Made by a program: the position numbers and the translations under genes | The notes under the pieces: model-generated | Told to the model about the DNA's origin: nothing | Databases searched by the model: none | The model's input: only the letters and a program-made list of their open reading frames with translations | Shown: one piece after another, positions 1 through 6,278 of the stretch | Position numbering within the stretch: position 1 is the first letter of the stretch | Layout of the letters: each line of letters begins with the position of its first letter | From: Prevotella sp. UBA2809 | GTDB lineage: Bacteria; Bacteroidota; Bacteroidia; Bacteroidales; Bacteroidaceae | DNA length: 16,915 bases | Assembly: GCA_002351725.1 (NCBI GenBank) | Contig: DEHD01000008.1 | Coordinates: forward strand, 1-16,915 | Direction of reading: 5' to 3'

Positions 1-104
1 AACGTATTTCAGGCTAAGACAAACGTTTCAGGTGTGAAAAAAATTTTTCTTACGTGTGAGCGTAAAAACGTACTCTCAATTTAACAATTCATTAACACTT
101 ACTA

Positions 105-136
105 TTTGCTACTCTCACAAAAAAGCCGTACCTTTG
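105..136 (+). promoter_or_regulatory. Bacteroidetes-type promoter of the HU-like gene
   Basis: The -7 element TACCTTTG lies at 129-136 and matches the Bacteroidetes consensus TAnnTTTG. The -33 element TTTG lies at 105-108, 20 bases upstream, which is the usual spacing. Transcription should start near 143, giving a leader of about 65 bases before the ATG at 209. Bases 1-104 hold no gene. They are A/T-rich, with a small hairpin (TTACG at 50-54 pairing with CGTAA at 61-65) that I cannot assign a role. Confidence 0.75.
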
Positions 137-208
137 TATTGTCAAAATCGATGGAGACATAGAGAGTAACAAATTATTTAACAACAACACAAAAATTAAA
201 CTAGAATT

Positions 209-745
209 ATGGCACTAAAAGTAAAAGCACAAGAGAAGTTGCAGAAGATTGGCACCTATGCTGGCAAGTATCGCTACATCATGATGCCAGAGTTGTACAC
301 CTCACTCAGTCAGGAGAAGGTGATCAAGGAGGCTGCTCTGCGCAGCGGAGTAAGCAAGGGAATCATGCAGGCATGCTGGGATGCTGCAGGCGAAGTGATC
401 AAGGCGTGGGCCACAGAAGGTCACTCCGTAGCGCTGCCAGGATTGGGCACCATGCGATTCGGTCTGCGCGCCAAGAGCGTAGAGAAGGTAGACGAGGTTA
501 AGGCAGGCCTCATCACCAGTCGCCGAATCATCTTCACTCCAGCGGTTGAGCTGAAGGACGAGCTGGCAGGCACTGCCATCCAGATTACCTGCTACGACCG
601 CGATGGCAAGGAGGTGAAGCGTGTTACCTCAACCTCTGGCGAGGTGGAAGATCCAGAGAACGATCAGCCTACAAATGGCGGTGGAAATCAGGGTGGCGGC
701 GGAAACACCCAGCCATCAGGTGACGTACCAGGCGAAGGCGATTAA
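209..745 (+). CDS. HU-related (histone-like) DNA-binding protein
   Basis: This 178-residue protein is probably a nucleoid-associated DNA-binding protein of the HU/IHF superfamily, in the long Bacteroidetes branch. Residues 1-125 carry the fold: the helical segment 33-68 (SLSQEKVIKEAALRSGVSKG and following) resembles the HU dimerisation helices, and 74-112 (VALPGLGTMRFGLRAK...RRIIFTPA) resembles the HU beta-arm region with the usual G-x-G-x-F-type turn. Residues 143-178 form an acidic, Gly/Asn-rich tail that is probably disordered and is absent from classical 90-residue HU. The ATG at 209 follows an A/T-rich leader downstream of a good promoter. The smalltalk gene lies 105 bases downstream, a pairing known in Bacteroides and Prevotella. 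The family assignment is good; the particular DNA target is unknown. Confidence 0.85.
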   Translation: MALKVKAQEKLQKIGTYAGKYRYIMMPELYTSLSQEKVIKEAALRSGVSKGIMQACWDAAGEVIKAWATEGHSVALPGLGTMRFGLRAKSVEKVDEVKAGLITSRRIIFTPAVELKDELAGTAIQITCYDRDGKEVKRVTSTSGEVEDPENDQPTNGGGNQGGGGNTQPSGDVPGEGD

Positions 746-752
746 ACTAACG

Positions 753-790
753 GAGGGGTAGCACCCCTACCCCTCTAAGTTATTCTTTTA
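753..790 (+). terminator. Strong hairpin just after the HU-like gene, possible attenuator
   Basis: GAGGGGTAG (753-761) pairs perfectly with CTACCCCTC (767-775) around a five-base loop, eight bases after the stop codon. A U-rich but not pure stretch (776-789, TTATTCTTTT within it) follows. It could be a leaky terminator for the HU-like gene, or an RNA stability element that sets the level of downstream smalltalk mRNA. The pairing is seen directly; the function is inferred. Confidence 0.55.
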
Positions 791-791
791 G

Positions 792-826
792 TCGGCGTAC
801 CGCCTTTGTAAAAGCGGCAAAGCCGA
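792..826 (+). other. Second stem-loop between HU-like and smalltalk genes
   Basis: An outer stem TCGGC (792-796) / GCCGA (822-826) encloses an inner stem CCGC-TTT (800-803, 805-807) / AAA-GCGG (811-817) with one bulged C and a three-base loop. It lies 25 bases upstream of the smalltalk ATG and has no T-tract. It is therefore more likely an mRNA leader structure than a terminator. Role inferred only from position. Confidence 0.4.
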
Positions 827-850
827 GCGAACCTTAAAATTTAAATTACC

Positions 851-952
851 ATGACAAAGAGAGAAACGATTAAGTTCATCGTACAGATGATTGCGTCAAT
901 CGCAACTGCGATTGTTACAGCCCTAGGAGCAACGAGTTGCATGGGTATGTAG
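851..952 (+). CDS. Smalltalk-type micro-protein (33 residues)
   Basis: A 33-residue reading frame begins MTKRETIKFIVQMIASIATA and ends GATSCMGM. It has a charged N-terminus, one hydrophobic helix (about residues 8-26) and a Cys close to the end. This matches the small Bacteroidetes family that annotation pipelines call 'smalltalk protein', which typically sits directly downstream of HU-like DNA-binding genes, as here. The ATG follows an A/T-rich leader (TTAAAATTTAAATTACC), typical for this phylum, and a terminator follows 11 bases after the stop. The helix suggests a membrane-associated peptide. Function is unknown. The G-A-T-S-C end resembles a lipobox (x-T-S-C) but lies at the C-terminus, so it is probably not processed as one. 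Confidence 0.8.
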   Translation: MTKRETIKFIVQMIASIATAIVTALGATSCMGM

Positions 953-962
953 AAAAGGAAAG

Positions 963-988
963 AGCCACCTTCACGGGTGGCTTTTTTT
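963..988 (+). terminator. Rho-independent terminator after smalltalk (probably bidirectional)
   Basis: AGCCACC (963-969) pairs with GGTGGCT (976-982) around a six-base loop and is followed by T7 (982-988). Read on the minus strand, the same hairpin is followed by CTTTCCTTTTC. It may therefore also end the convergent signalling operon, whose last stop codon is at 1021-1023. Confidence 0.85.
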
Positions 989-1020
989 GTATCTCTATTT
1001 TAATTTTATATATGCAATGC

Positions 1021-1611
1021 TTAGAACATGAAAACGAAACGCAGCGAGGCGTAGAGCTGTATGGCCAGGATGTAGATGATGATAAGCACTGAGCCCTGGC
1101 GGATACCATAGGTGAGGATGTCGATAACGTCCTCGCCTGTTTTCTTATGACCTGACATCATTCCATAGACAACGGAGAATAGTGTGACGCCGAAGCATAC
1201 GATGGGAAGAATGCTGCGGCTGAAGGCTGACGGGAACAGGCTGCCCTTGGCCGACAGAAGTATGGCATGGGGCATGAGTGTGAGCAGACAGATGACGAGA
1301 GCATAAAGGGCAAGGAACACGCAAGCAACACGCAAGGCCAACTTGTCGCGGAACGACATCTCGCCTTTGTTGCGGAATAACGAAACTACCCCACTCTGCA
1401 CTACGCTGCCTACAGCTATGAGCAGAAGTAAAAGCCATGCTAACAAGGGACATGCAATAATATCGGAGAAGCCGCCTACAAACCAACGGATTCCCTCGGA
1501 AGAAAGCATAGAGCGCACGCCTTCTAAGCGCATGGCCGACATAAGCCACGACACTATGACCAGAACGCTCTCGGCCACCAACAGTCCCAAGCACAAACGG
1601 CTACTCTTCAT
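1021..1611 (-). CDS. Small multi-pass membrane protein, third gene of the signalling operon
   Basis: This 196-residue hydrophobic protein has about five predicted membrane segments, near residues 5-27, 48-78, 91-119, 131-152 and 173-195. A hydrophilic loop HKKTGEDVIDI separates the last two. I do not recognise the family securely. The stretch GIRWFVGGFSDIIACPLLAW (40-59) loosely recalls the AbgT p-aminobenzoyl-glutamate transporter N-terminus, but the protein is well under half that family's length. The start chosen is the ATG at 1611, which overlaps the response-regulator stop codon by 11 bases (ATGAAGAGTAG). A TTG nine bases further upstream is possible but less likely. The overlap implies translational coupling, so the protein may be a partner or output of the two-component pair. 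Confidence 0.7.
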   Translation of the reverse strand: MKSSRLCLGLLVAESVLVIVSWLMSAMRLEGVRSMLSSEGIRWFVGGFSDIIACPLLAWLLLLLIAVGSVVQSGVVSLFRNKGEMSFRDKLALRVACVFLALYALVICLLTLMPHAILLSAKGSLFPSAFSRSILPIVCFGVTLFSVVYGMMSGHKKTGEDVIDILTYGIRQGSVLIIIYILAIQLYASLRFVFMF

Positions 1612-2320
1612 CGGCTTCAAGATTATCTATATCTAACACGCGCAACTCTAAGGCACGGACTACCAAGCGGGTGGCATTGACGCCACTGGTTCCCTCGGGG
1701 AAGAGTTTCTGTATAAGCTCGTTCTGACGCTTCTCAAGGCTCTTTACGCCGAAAGGCATTCCGCGCAATCCGGTAATCTGCTCCTTGGTATAGCCTAAAG
1801 CCAGGTGGCGGAGGAAACGCTCATCGTACTCGTCGATCTCGTAATTTACAACGGCCTCCTGCTTTACAAGCTCGCCGCTGACGGCACGCTTAAAGCGCTC
1901 TACAATCTTAGCGAGGATGGGCTCGTTGAACACCAGCTGCTTGCCGTCCATAACAGCCATAACATCGCGGCGTGTGAGCAGCTCGCCGGTCTTAAGAATA
2001 ATGCCGTCGGCTCCTGCATCGAGTACATCAACCCAGAGTTTCTCGTTGAGAATCTCGCCTGTGAAAATCAGAACCTTAACCTCAGGATGCAGCTCCTTGG
2101 TGTGACGGCAGATTTCTACGCCCACGGTGGTAGAACCGCCCAGTCCAAGGTCGAGCAGCACGAGATCGGGAATCTGCTGCTTGAGCAGTTTCCAATAGGC
2201 CTGCTCGTTCTCGGCAGTGCCTATAACCTCGGCCTCGGGTATATCGTTCTTTACTATTCCCAGTGTGCCTTTAAGCTCCAGGGGCACATCCTCTACTATT
2301 ATTACTTTGAAATTTTCCAT
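1601..2320 (-). CDS. Two-component response regulator, receiver plus HTH output
   Basis: This 239-residue protein has an N-terminal CheY-like receiver (about 1-125). Its acidic residues are E10-D11, the phospho-acceptor is D57 (in DLVLLDLGLG), and the conserved switch residues are T87 (IFTG) and K110 (IILKTG). The C-terminal part (about 160-230) looks like a LuxR/GerE-type helix-turn-helix: DERFLRHLALGYTKEQITGL is followed by a recognition-helix-like VKSLEKRQNELIQKLF. It should be a DNA-binding transcription factor phosphorylated by the sensor encoded just upstream. The ATG at 2320 is used because the receiver begins there (MENFKVIIVED). Longer versions would read back into the kinase gene. 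The gene overlaps the kinase stop by 19 bases and the membrane-protein gene by 11, so the three are probably translated together. Confidence 0.9.
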   Translation of the reverse strand: MENFKVIIVEDVPLELKGTLGIVKNDIPEAEVIGTAENEQAYWKLLKQQIPDLVLLDLGLGGSTTVGVEICRHTKELHPEVKVLIFTGEILNEKLWVDVLDAGADGIILKTGELLTRRDVMAVMDGKQLVFNEPILAKIVERFKRAVSGELVKQEAVVNYEIDEYDERFLRHLALGYTKEQITGLRGMPFGVKSLEKRQNELIQKLFPEGTSGVNATRLVVRALELRVLDIDNLEADEE

Positions 2321-5300
2321 ACGCTTGGTAGTGTTATAATCATAAATGTTGTTTCGTCTTGAATAGTGGCATAAATACCGCAGCCACGGCGGTTGGTGGC
2401 CTCGCCAAGGTCGCGAACTATCTGGCGGCATAGCAGATAAGGAAGATGATCCTTGGAGGGAGTGAACAGCTCAGCTGCCTCCTTGTCGGATATCTTAAGT
2501 GCGGGCATGGGCACGCGTACCTCTACATATCCGTCATCGCGCTTGGTGTATTCGGGCTTGAGTTTCTCGCCTGCTATCTTGCGCAGAATATCGAAGAGAT
2601 AGCGCACAAGGGTCTCATCGCCAAGAATATCGTGGTGCAGATGTTTCAGGTGCAGGCGGGTGCGCTCTGTTTGCTTCAGGGCCTGTTCGCTAAGCACTCC
2701 GTAGAGTTCGCGATAGTATGTGGCAACCTCGCCTAACGACTCCATATCGCCGCCATCGAGCAACTGCTGAATGCGCGAGGGGTAATACATGGTCTCGTGC
2801 TTAAGTGCAGAAAGGCAGTTGTCGAGCACAGCATTGGATACGTGCAGGTTGCTATCGTCGAGCTCGGCACGGCGCAGATCATCGTCGAGCAGTTCCAGAT
2901 CGGTGCGGCGCTGCTGCTCCTGCATGAACCGCTCGTAGAGACGATGTCGATAGTACAGCAGATAATATGCGGGCACTATGGCTATGAGTAGCAGAACAAG
3001 CAGGATGATGGCGATGGTCTGGTTAGTTTGCGACTGCTGCATGGTCGCACAGTATTCGCCCAGAGTATCGTCGGCCGACATCTCCTTGAACAGTTGCGTG
3101 TAGATTTTGTTATTGTAGCTGTATAGATGCCACTTGTGGAGCGCCAATGCGGCCACAGCACTCTCGTTACGAATATCGAGAATAATGTGATAGTTAGTTT
3201 GCAGGCTATCGTGGAACCATTTAATCTCAGGTGGCATGAGCGAGAGGTTTCCCAGCTGGCGCATCAGGTATTTTCCGTTAGGCTCCTGCTCAAGATAATG
3301 TTTATTGAGATAGTAGCGGCACATGTCGGCAAACTCGAGTGCCTTCTCGTATTCGCCATTGATATTGCAGAAGTAGGCGCTATCGGAGTAGATGCTGGCC
3401 ATGCCAAGGGCATCGATGGACGATGGGTGTTGGGTGATAGGTGATGGGTGTTGGGGGGCGGCTGATACAGAGGTGGCAGCTAACAAGCAAACACCTATCA
3501 CCCAACAGCCAACACCTATCATGGCTCCTTTAGGAAGCCTGAAGAACAGTTTCGAGCCCTTGCCTAAAGTGCTGGACGCGCCGATGTGGCAGACGCTGAA
3601 TATCTGACTTATCTTGCGATATTTCTCGATGATGCCCTTGCAGTTAAGGAGTCCGAATCCGTGTCCGCCCTCAATCTTGTGGTCGAACAGATGTTCAAGC
3701 TGCTCGTTGGTCATTCCCTTGCCGGTATCCTCTACTTCAATCTCAACGTAGTCGGCTTCTACCCTCGCCTTCACATCTACACGTCCACCATTATCGGTAA
3801 ACTTACGAGCATTGTCGGCAAGAGTGTTCAGCATAAACAGAGTAAGCACTTTGTCGGCCTTTACAACAGAGTCGGTAGGCTCTACATTAAGCTCAACACC
3901 TTTCATCTGGAACGACTTCCTGCCCTTGGACAACACATCGAACAGGGGCTGCAGCTGGAAGCTCTCTATATGCAGGCTAAGCTCGCCCTGCTGAAGCTGT
4001 ATCCAATAGGTAAGCACCTCGTTATACTCGTTTATCTTGTTGAGCAGCTCGCTTATGTATTGTATGCGATCCTCGCGATTGCCGTCGTCGAGGCGGGAAA
4101 CCTCATGAATCATGCGATCGATGAAAGGAGTGATATTGCATATAAGCGACACCTTGGCACGCTGCTCGAGATTCTTCCGCTCGTTCTTCTCTACCTGCAG
4201 CAACTTTGCGGCCAACTGCTCGCTCTTCTGCTCATAAAGGTTATCGGGCTCCTGGGTCTTCGACTGTTTTTTGTTTAGGTGATTGAACAGCCACAGCGAG
4301 AATAGCAACAGCACAATGGCCAGAATAACAGCTATAAGCATCATGTTAAGCTTTTCCTGCTGCTTCTCGTACTGATAGGCGCGGGCCTCAAGCTGGCGAT
4401 CTTGTCGGGTAGTCTCCTGAAGATCGAGATAAATATTGCGGTTCTCGTCGCTAAGCTGCTTATTGTCGATGGCTGCATAGGCCACACTAAGCTGCTCGCG
4501 TATAGAAGCCACCAGATCGGGAGCCTGATTGATAATGCTATCGTTGAGGGCCTGTTCGAGATTGAAAAGTGCCGACTCATAGTCGCCTATCTGGCGGAAG
4601 CACGATGCCAGCGTACGATAGGCACCTGAAATCTGATAGACATCGCCGTAGCGCTCGAAAATCTCAAGCGCGTTCTCGGCAAGGAATCCAGGAAGAATCT
4701 CTTCATCTACACCCACTGGGTTTATGAACTTCATAGCAGGAAGATTATCCATCATCAACTGCTGGCGCGACTCAGGGTCCATAAGATGCTCGCTCAGGGC
4801 CTCTAATGCCTGACCTGCAAAGAAGGAGTATCCACCCTTACGTGCTGTAAGGAAACAGCGCATAAGCTTATCGAACTCAAGCTGGTTTATCTCCTCCTGG
4901 GTGCCTTTGGTGATGATTCCTCCAGCGCCAATATTGTAAAGATAGTTGAGATATTGTGCACTATCCTTCTGCACCTCGTTCTCGTCGATTGCCGATAGCG
5001 CCTTAATAGATTGCTGCTCCAAACCTACATAGTAATAATAGGTGGAGTTGACAATGGCATATTCTGTTTCAGCGTAAAGCAGTTGCTTCAAATCGCGCTC
5101 GTTAAGCTGCTCACGCTCTTCATTTATTCTACTCAATGTGCGGTTTGCCATCTCGCGATATTCATGAAACTCGCGGTTGCGTGAACGTCGCTGGCAAAGT
5201 CGCATCTGCTGCACGTAGCTAATAAGCTGTTGTATCTGATTATCAGTGGTTTCTACGGCTTGGTTCAATTGTTTTTCAGCATCATCATAGCGCATTCTAA

Positions 5301-5517
5301 CTATATTAACAAAGGCCATATTGTTAAGCGCCTCGGCACGGCCTGCATCGTAATCCACAGCAAGCTTATAAGCCTTAAGAGCAAATGATTCGGTTGAGTC
5401 GATGTCACGATAGTGATAGGCATAGGACTTGCCGTTGAGCTTATCCACTGCTTGCCTATCAGAGTGGGAACACGCTGACAAGAGTATGGTTGATAGTATG
5501 AATAGCCAGATTCTCAT
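2302..5517 (-). CDS. Lipoprotein/TPR sensor histidine kinase with two kinase-like cores
   Basis: This 1071-residue sensor begins with a lipoprotein-type signal (LLSAC, Cys16). An extracytoplasmic helical, TPR-like region follows to about 390 (for example GDYESALFNLEQAL, 311-324), then a membrane segment (392-412) and a coiled region. The first kinase core has a candidate phospho-acceptor H471 (MIHEV), N-box NTLADNARKF (564-573, N569), G1 box DTGKG (597-601) and G2 box GHGFGL (618-623). A second hydrophobic segment (665-682), an extracytoplasmic-looking helical region and a third membrane segment (834-856) follow. A second, degenerate core has H907 (LKHETM) but no recognisable N or G1 boxes. 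It retains only a remnant resembling the end of an ATPase domain (RQIVRDLGE...TTFMIITLP). The architecture resembles Bacteroides kinases annotated with DUF5112/DUF5113; this is from memory. It is first in the operon with the response regulator. The ligand is unknown. Confidence 0.85.
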   Translation of the reverse strand: MRIWLFILSTILLSACSHSDRQAVDKLNGKSYAYHYRDIDSTESFALKAYKLAVDYDAGRAEALNNMAFVNIVRMRYDDAEKQLNQAVETTDNQIQQLISYVQQMRLCQRRSRNREFHEYREMANRTLSRINEEREQLNERDLKQLLYAETEYAIVNSTYYYYVGLEQQSIKALSAIDENEVQKDSAQYLNYLYNIGAGGIITKGTQEEINQLEFDKLMRCFLTARKGGYSFFAGQALEALSEHLMDPESRQQLMMDNLPAMKFINPVGVDEEILPGFLAENALEIFERYGDVYQISGAYRTLASCFRQIGDYESALFNLEQALNDSIINQAPDLVASIREQLSVAYAAIDNKQLSDENRNIYLDLQETTRQDRQLEARAYQYEKQQEKLNMMLIAVILAIVLLLFSLWLFNHLNKKQSKTQEPDNLYEQKSEQLAAKLLQVEKNERKNLEQRAKVSLICNITPFIDRMIHEVSRLDDGNREDRIQYISELLNKINEYNEVLTYWIQLQQGELSLHIESFQLQPLFDVLSKGRKSFQMKGVELNVEPTDSVVKADKVLTLFMLNTLADNARKFTDNGGRVDVKARVEADYVEIEVEDTGKGMTNEQLEHLFDHKIEGGHGFGLLNCKGIIEKYRKISQIFSVCHIGASSTLGKGSKLFFRLPKGAMIGVGCWVIGVCLLAATSVSAAPQHPSPITQHPSSIDALGMASIYSDSAYFCNINGEYEKALEFADMCRYYLNKHYLEQEPNGKYLMRQLGNLSLMPPEIKWFHDSLQTNYHIILDIRNESAVAALALHKWHLYSYNNKIYTQLFKEMSADDTLGEYCATMQQSQTNQTIAIILLVLLLIAIVPAYYLLYYRHRLYERFMQEQQRRTDLELLDDDLRRAELDDSNLHVSNAVLDNCLSALKHETMYYPSRIQQLLDGGDMESLGEVATYYRELYGVLSEQALKQTERTRLHLKHLHHDILGDETLVRYLFDILRKIAGEKLKPEYTKRDDGYVEVRVPMPALKISDKEAAELFTPSKDHLPYLLCRQIVRDLGEATNRRGCGIYATIQDETTFMIITLPSVWKISK
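3423..3523. repeat. Inverted low-complexity interspersed repeat inside the kinase gene
   Basis: GTTGGGTGATAGGTG (3429-3443) is repeated exactly, inverted, as CACCTATCACCCAAC (3492-3506) with a 48-base spacer. Related GGTG/TGGG units extend both arms. The G/T-rich composition is unlike the surrounding gene and resembles short repeats scattered between genes in Prevotella genomes (family knowledge). Here it is read in frame as residues about 665-698 of the sensor kinase, giving a hydrophobic segment and a Pro/His/Gln-rich linker. Confidence 0.7.
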
Positions 5518-5529
5518 GTGTTAGTTAGT

Positions 5530-5570
5530 AAAAAAAAGTAGCCACCCTCGCCATATTACGAGGGAGGCTA
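5530..5570 (-). terminator. Rho-independent terminator of the kdgK-eda operon
   Basis: Read on the minus strand, TAGCCTCCCTCG pairs with CGAGGGTGGCTA (plus 5559-5570 with 5539-5550). There is one internal mismatch and an eight-base loop, followed by T8 (plus A8 at 5530-5537). It ends six bases after the eda stop. The kinase gene starts only 13 bases beyond it on the same strand, and I see no good TAnnTTTG promoter between, so some read-through or an atypical promoter is needed there. Confidence 0.88.
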
Positions 5571-5576
5571 TTTTAA

Positions 5577-6245
5577 TTATGCACGAGCCTTTGCAATGTA
5601 ACCGAGAGCCTCGCGGCACTTGTCGGTAATATACTGCCAATCGCAAGCCTTCACCTTATCGCCAGGGAAGAGCTTTGAGCCCATACCAACGCAGAATACG
5701 CCTGCTTTGAACCACTTAGTAAGGTTCTCCTCATCGGGCGATACTCCACCTGTTACCATAATCTTTGACCAAGGCATTGGGGCCTTAAGACCCTTAACCA
5801 TGTTTGGTCCGACAACATCGCCAGGGAAGATCTTTGTGAGATCGCAACCCAGCTCCTGAGCCTTACCAATCTCGCTTACTGTCATACAACCTGGGCAGTA
5901 AGGCACCAAACGGCGGTTGCATACAGGTGCAACGTCGGGGTTGAACAGCGGACCAACCACGAAACAGGCGCCAAGCTGAAGATACAAGCCAGCTGTAGGA
6001 GCATCGACAACCGAACCAACACCTACTGCCAAATCTGGGCACTCCTTATCGGCCCACTTAACCAGCTCACCGAATACCTCGTGAGCAAAGTCGCCACGAT
6101 TAGTAAACTCGAATGCGCGCACGCCACCATCGTAGCAGGCCTTTACCACATTCTTACATACCTCAAGATCCTTATTGTAGAAGACGGGCACCATTGGTGC
6201 TTCAGCAATCTTCTGCATTACTGCTATTTTATCAAATTTTGCCAT
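5577..6245 (-). CDS. eda: KDPG/KHG aldolase
   Basis: This 222-residue class I aldolase is expected to cleave 2-keto-3-deoxy-6-phosphogluconate into pyruvate and glyceraldehyde-3-phosphate in the cytoplasm. This is the last step of uronate breakdown (and of Entner-Doudoroff). Visible family features are AFEFTNRG (44-51, catalytic Glu46 and Arg50), GVGSV (75-79), VPYCPGCMTVSE (114-125), the Schiff-base lysine K138 in DLTKIFPGD, and MVTGGVSPDEEN (163-174) for phosphate binding. Its length is typical. It lies 33 bases downstream of kdgK on the same strand, and that gap is a TCACYTT-type repeat. The ATG at 6245 is the only sensible start (MAKFDKIAVM). The gene ends at a strong terminator. Identity is firm; substrate preference between KDPG and 4-hydroxy-2-oxoglutarate cannot be read from sequence alone. 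Confidence 0.93.
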   Translation of the reverse strand: MAKFDKIAVMQKIAEAPMVPVFYNKDLEVCKNVVKACYDGGVRAFEFTNRGDFAHEVFGELVKWADKECPDLAVGVGSVVDAPTAGLYLQLGACFVVGPLFNPDVAPVCNRRLVPYCPGCMTVSEIGKAQELGCDLTKIFPGDVVGPNMVKGLKAPMPWSKIMVTGGVSPDEENLTKWFKAGVFCVGMGSKLFPGDKVKACDWQYITDKCREALGYIAKARA

Positions 6246-6247
6246 AA

Positions 6248-6278
6248 TTTCACTTTCTCACCTTTTCACCTTCTCACT
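6248..6278. repeat. Short TCACYTT-type tandem repeat between kdgK and eda
   Basis: The whole 33-base gap between kdgK and eda is built from degenerate units (TTTCAC, TTCTCACC, TTTTCACC, TTCTCAC). On the transcribed strand it reads as purine-rich GGTGAAAAGGTGAG, so it also forms the eda leader and could help ribosome binding. Confidence 0.6.

Noticed and set aside
1..104. Near-repeats AACGTATTTCAGG / AACGTTTCAGG and a small TTACG/CGTAA hairpin
   Set aside because: Too short and imperfect to call a regulatory site or attachment site. The window starts inside this spacer, so its full context is not visible.
209..990. HU-like plus smalltalk as part of a prophage or mobile element
   Set aside because: No integrase, phage structural gene, attachment site or direct repeat was found around it.
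1805..2362. A 185-codon open frame on the plus strand over the response regulator
   Set aside because: It is a mirror of the receiver/HTH gene on the minus strand. No start signal or family pattern was seen.
3586..4278. A 230-codon open frame on the plus strand inside the kinase gene
   Set aside because: It is antisense to a continuous kinase coding sequence with clear motifs, has no promoter or recognisable domain, and its hydrophobic composition follows from reading the opposite strand.
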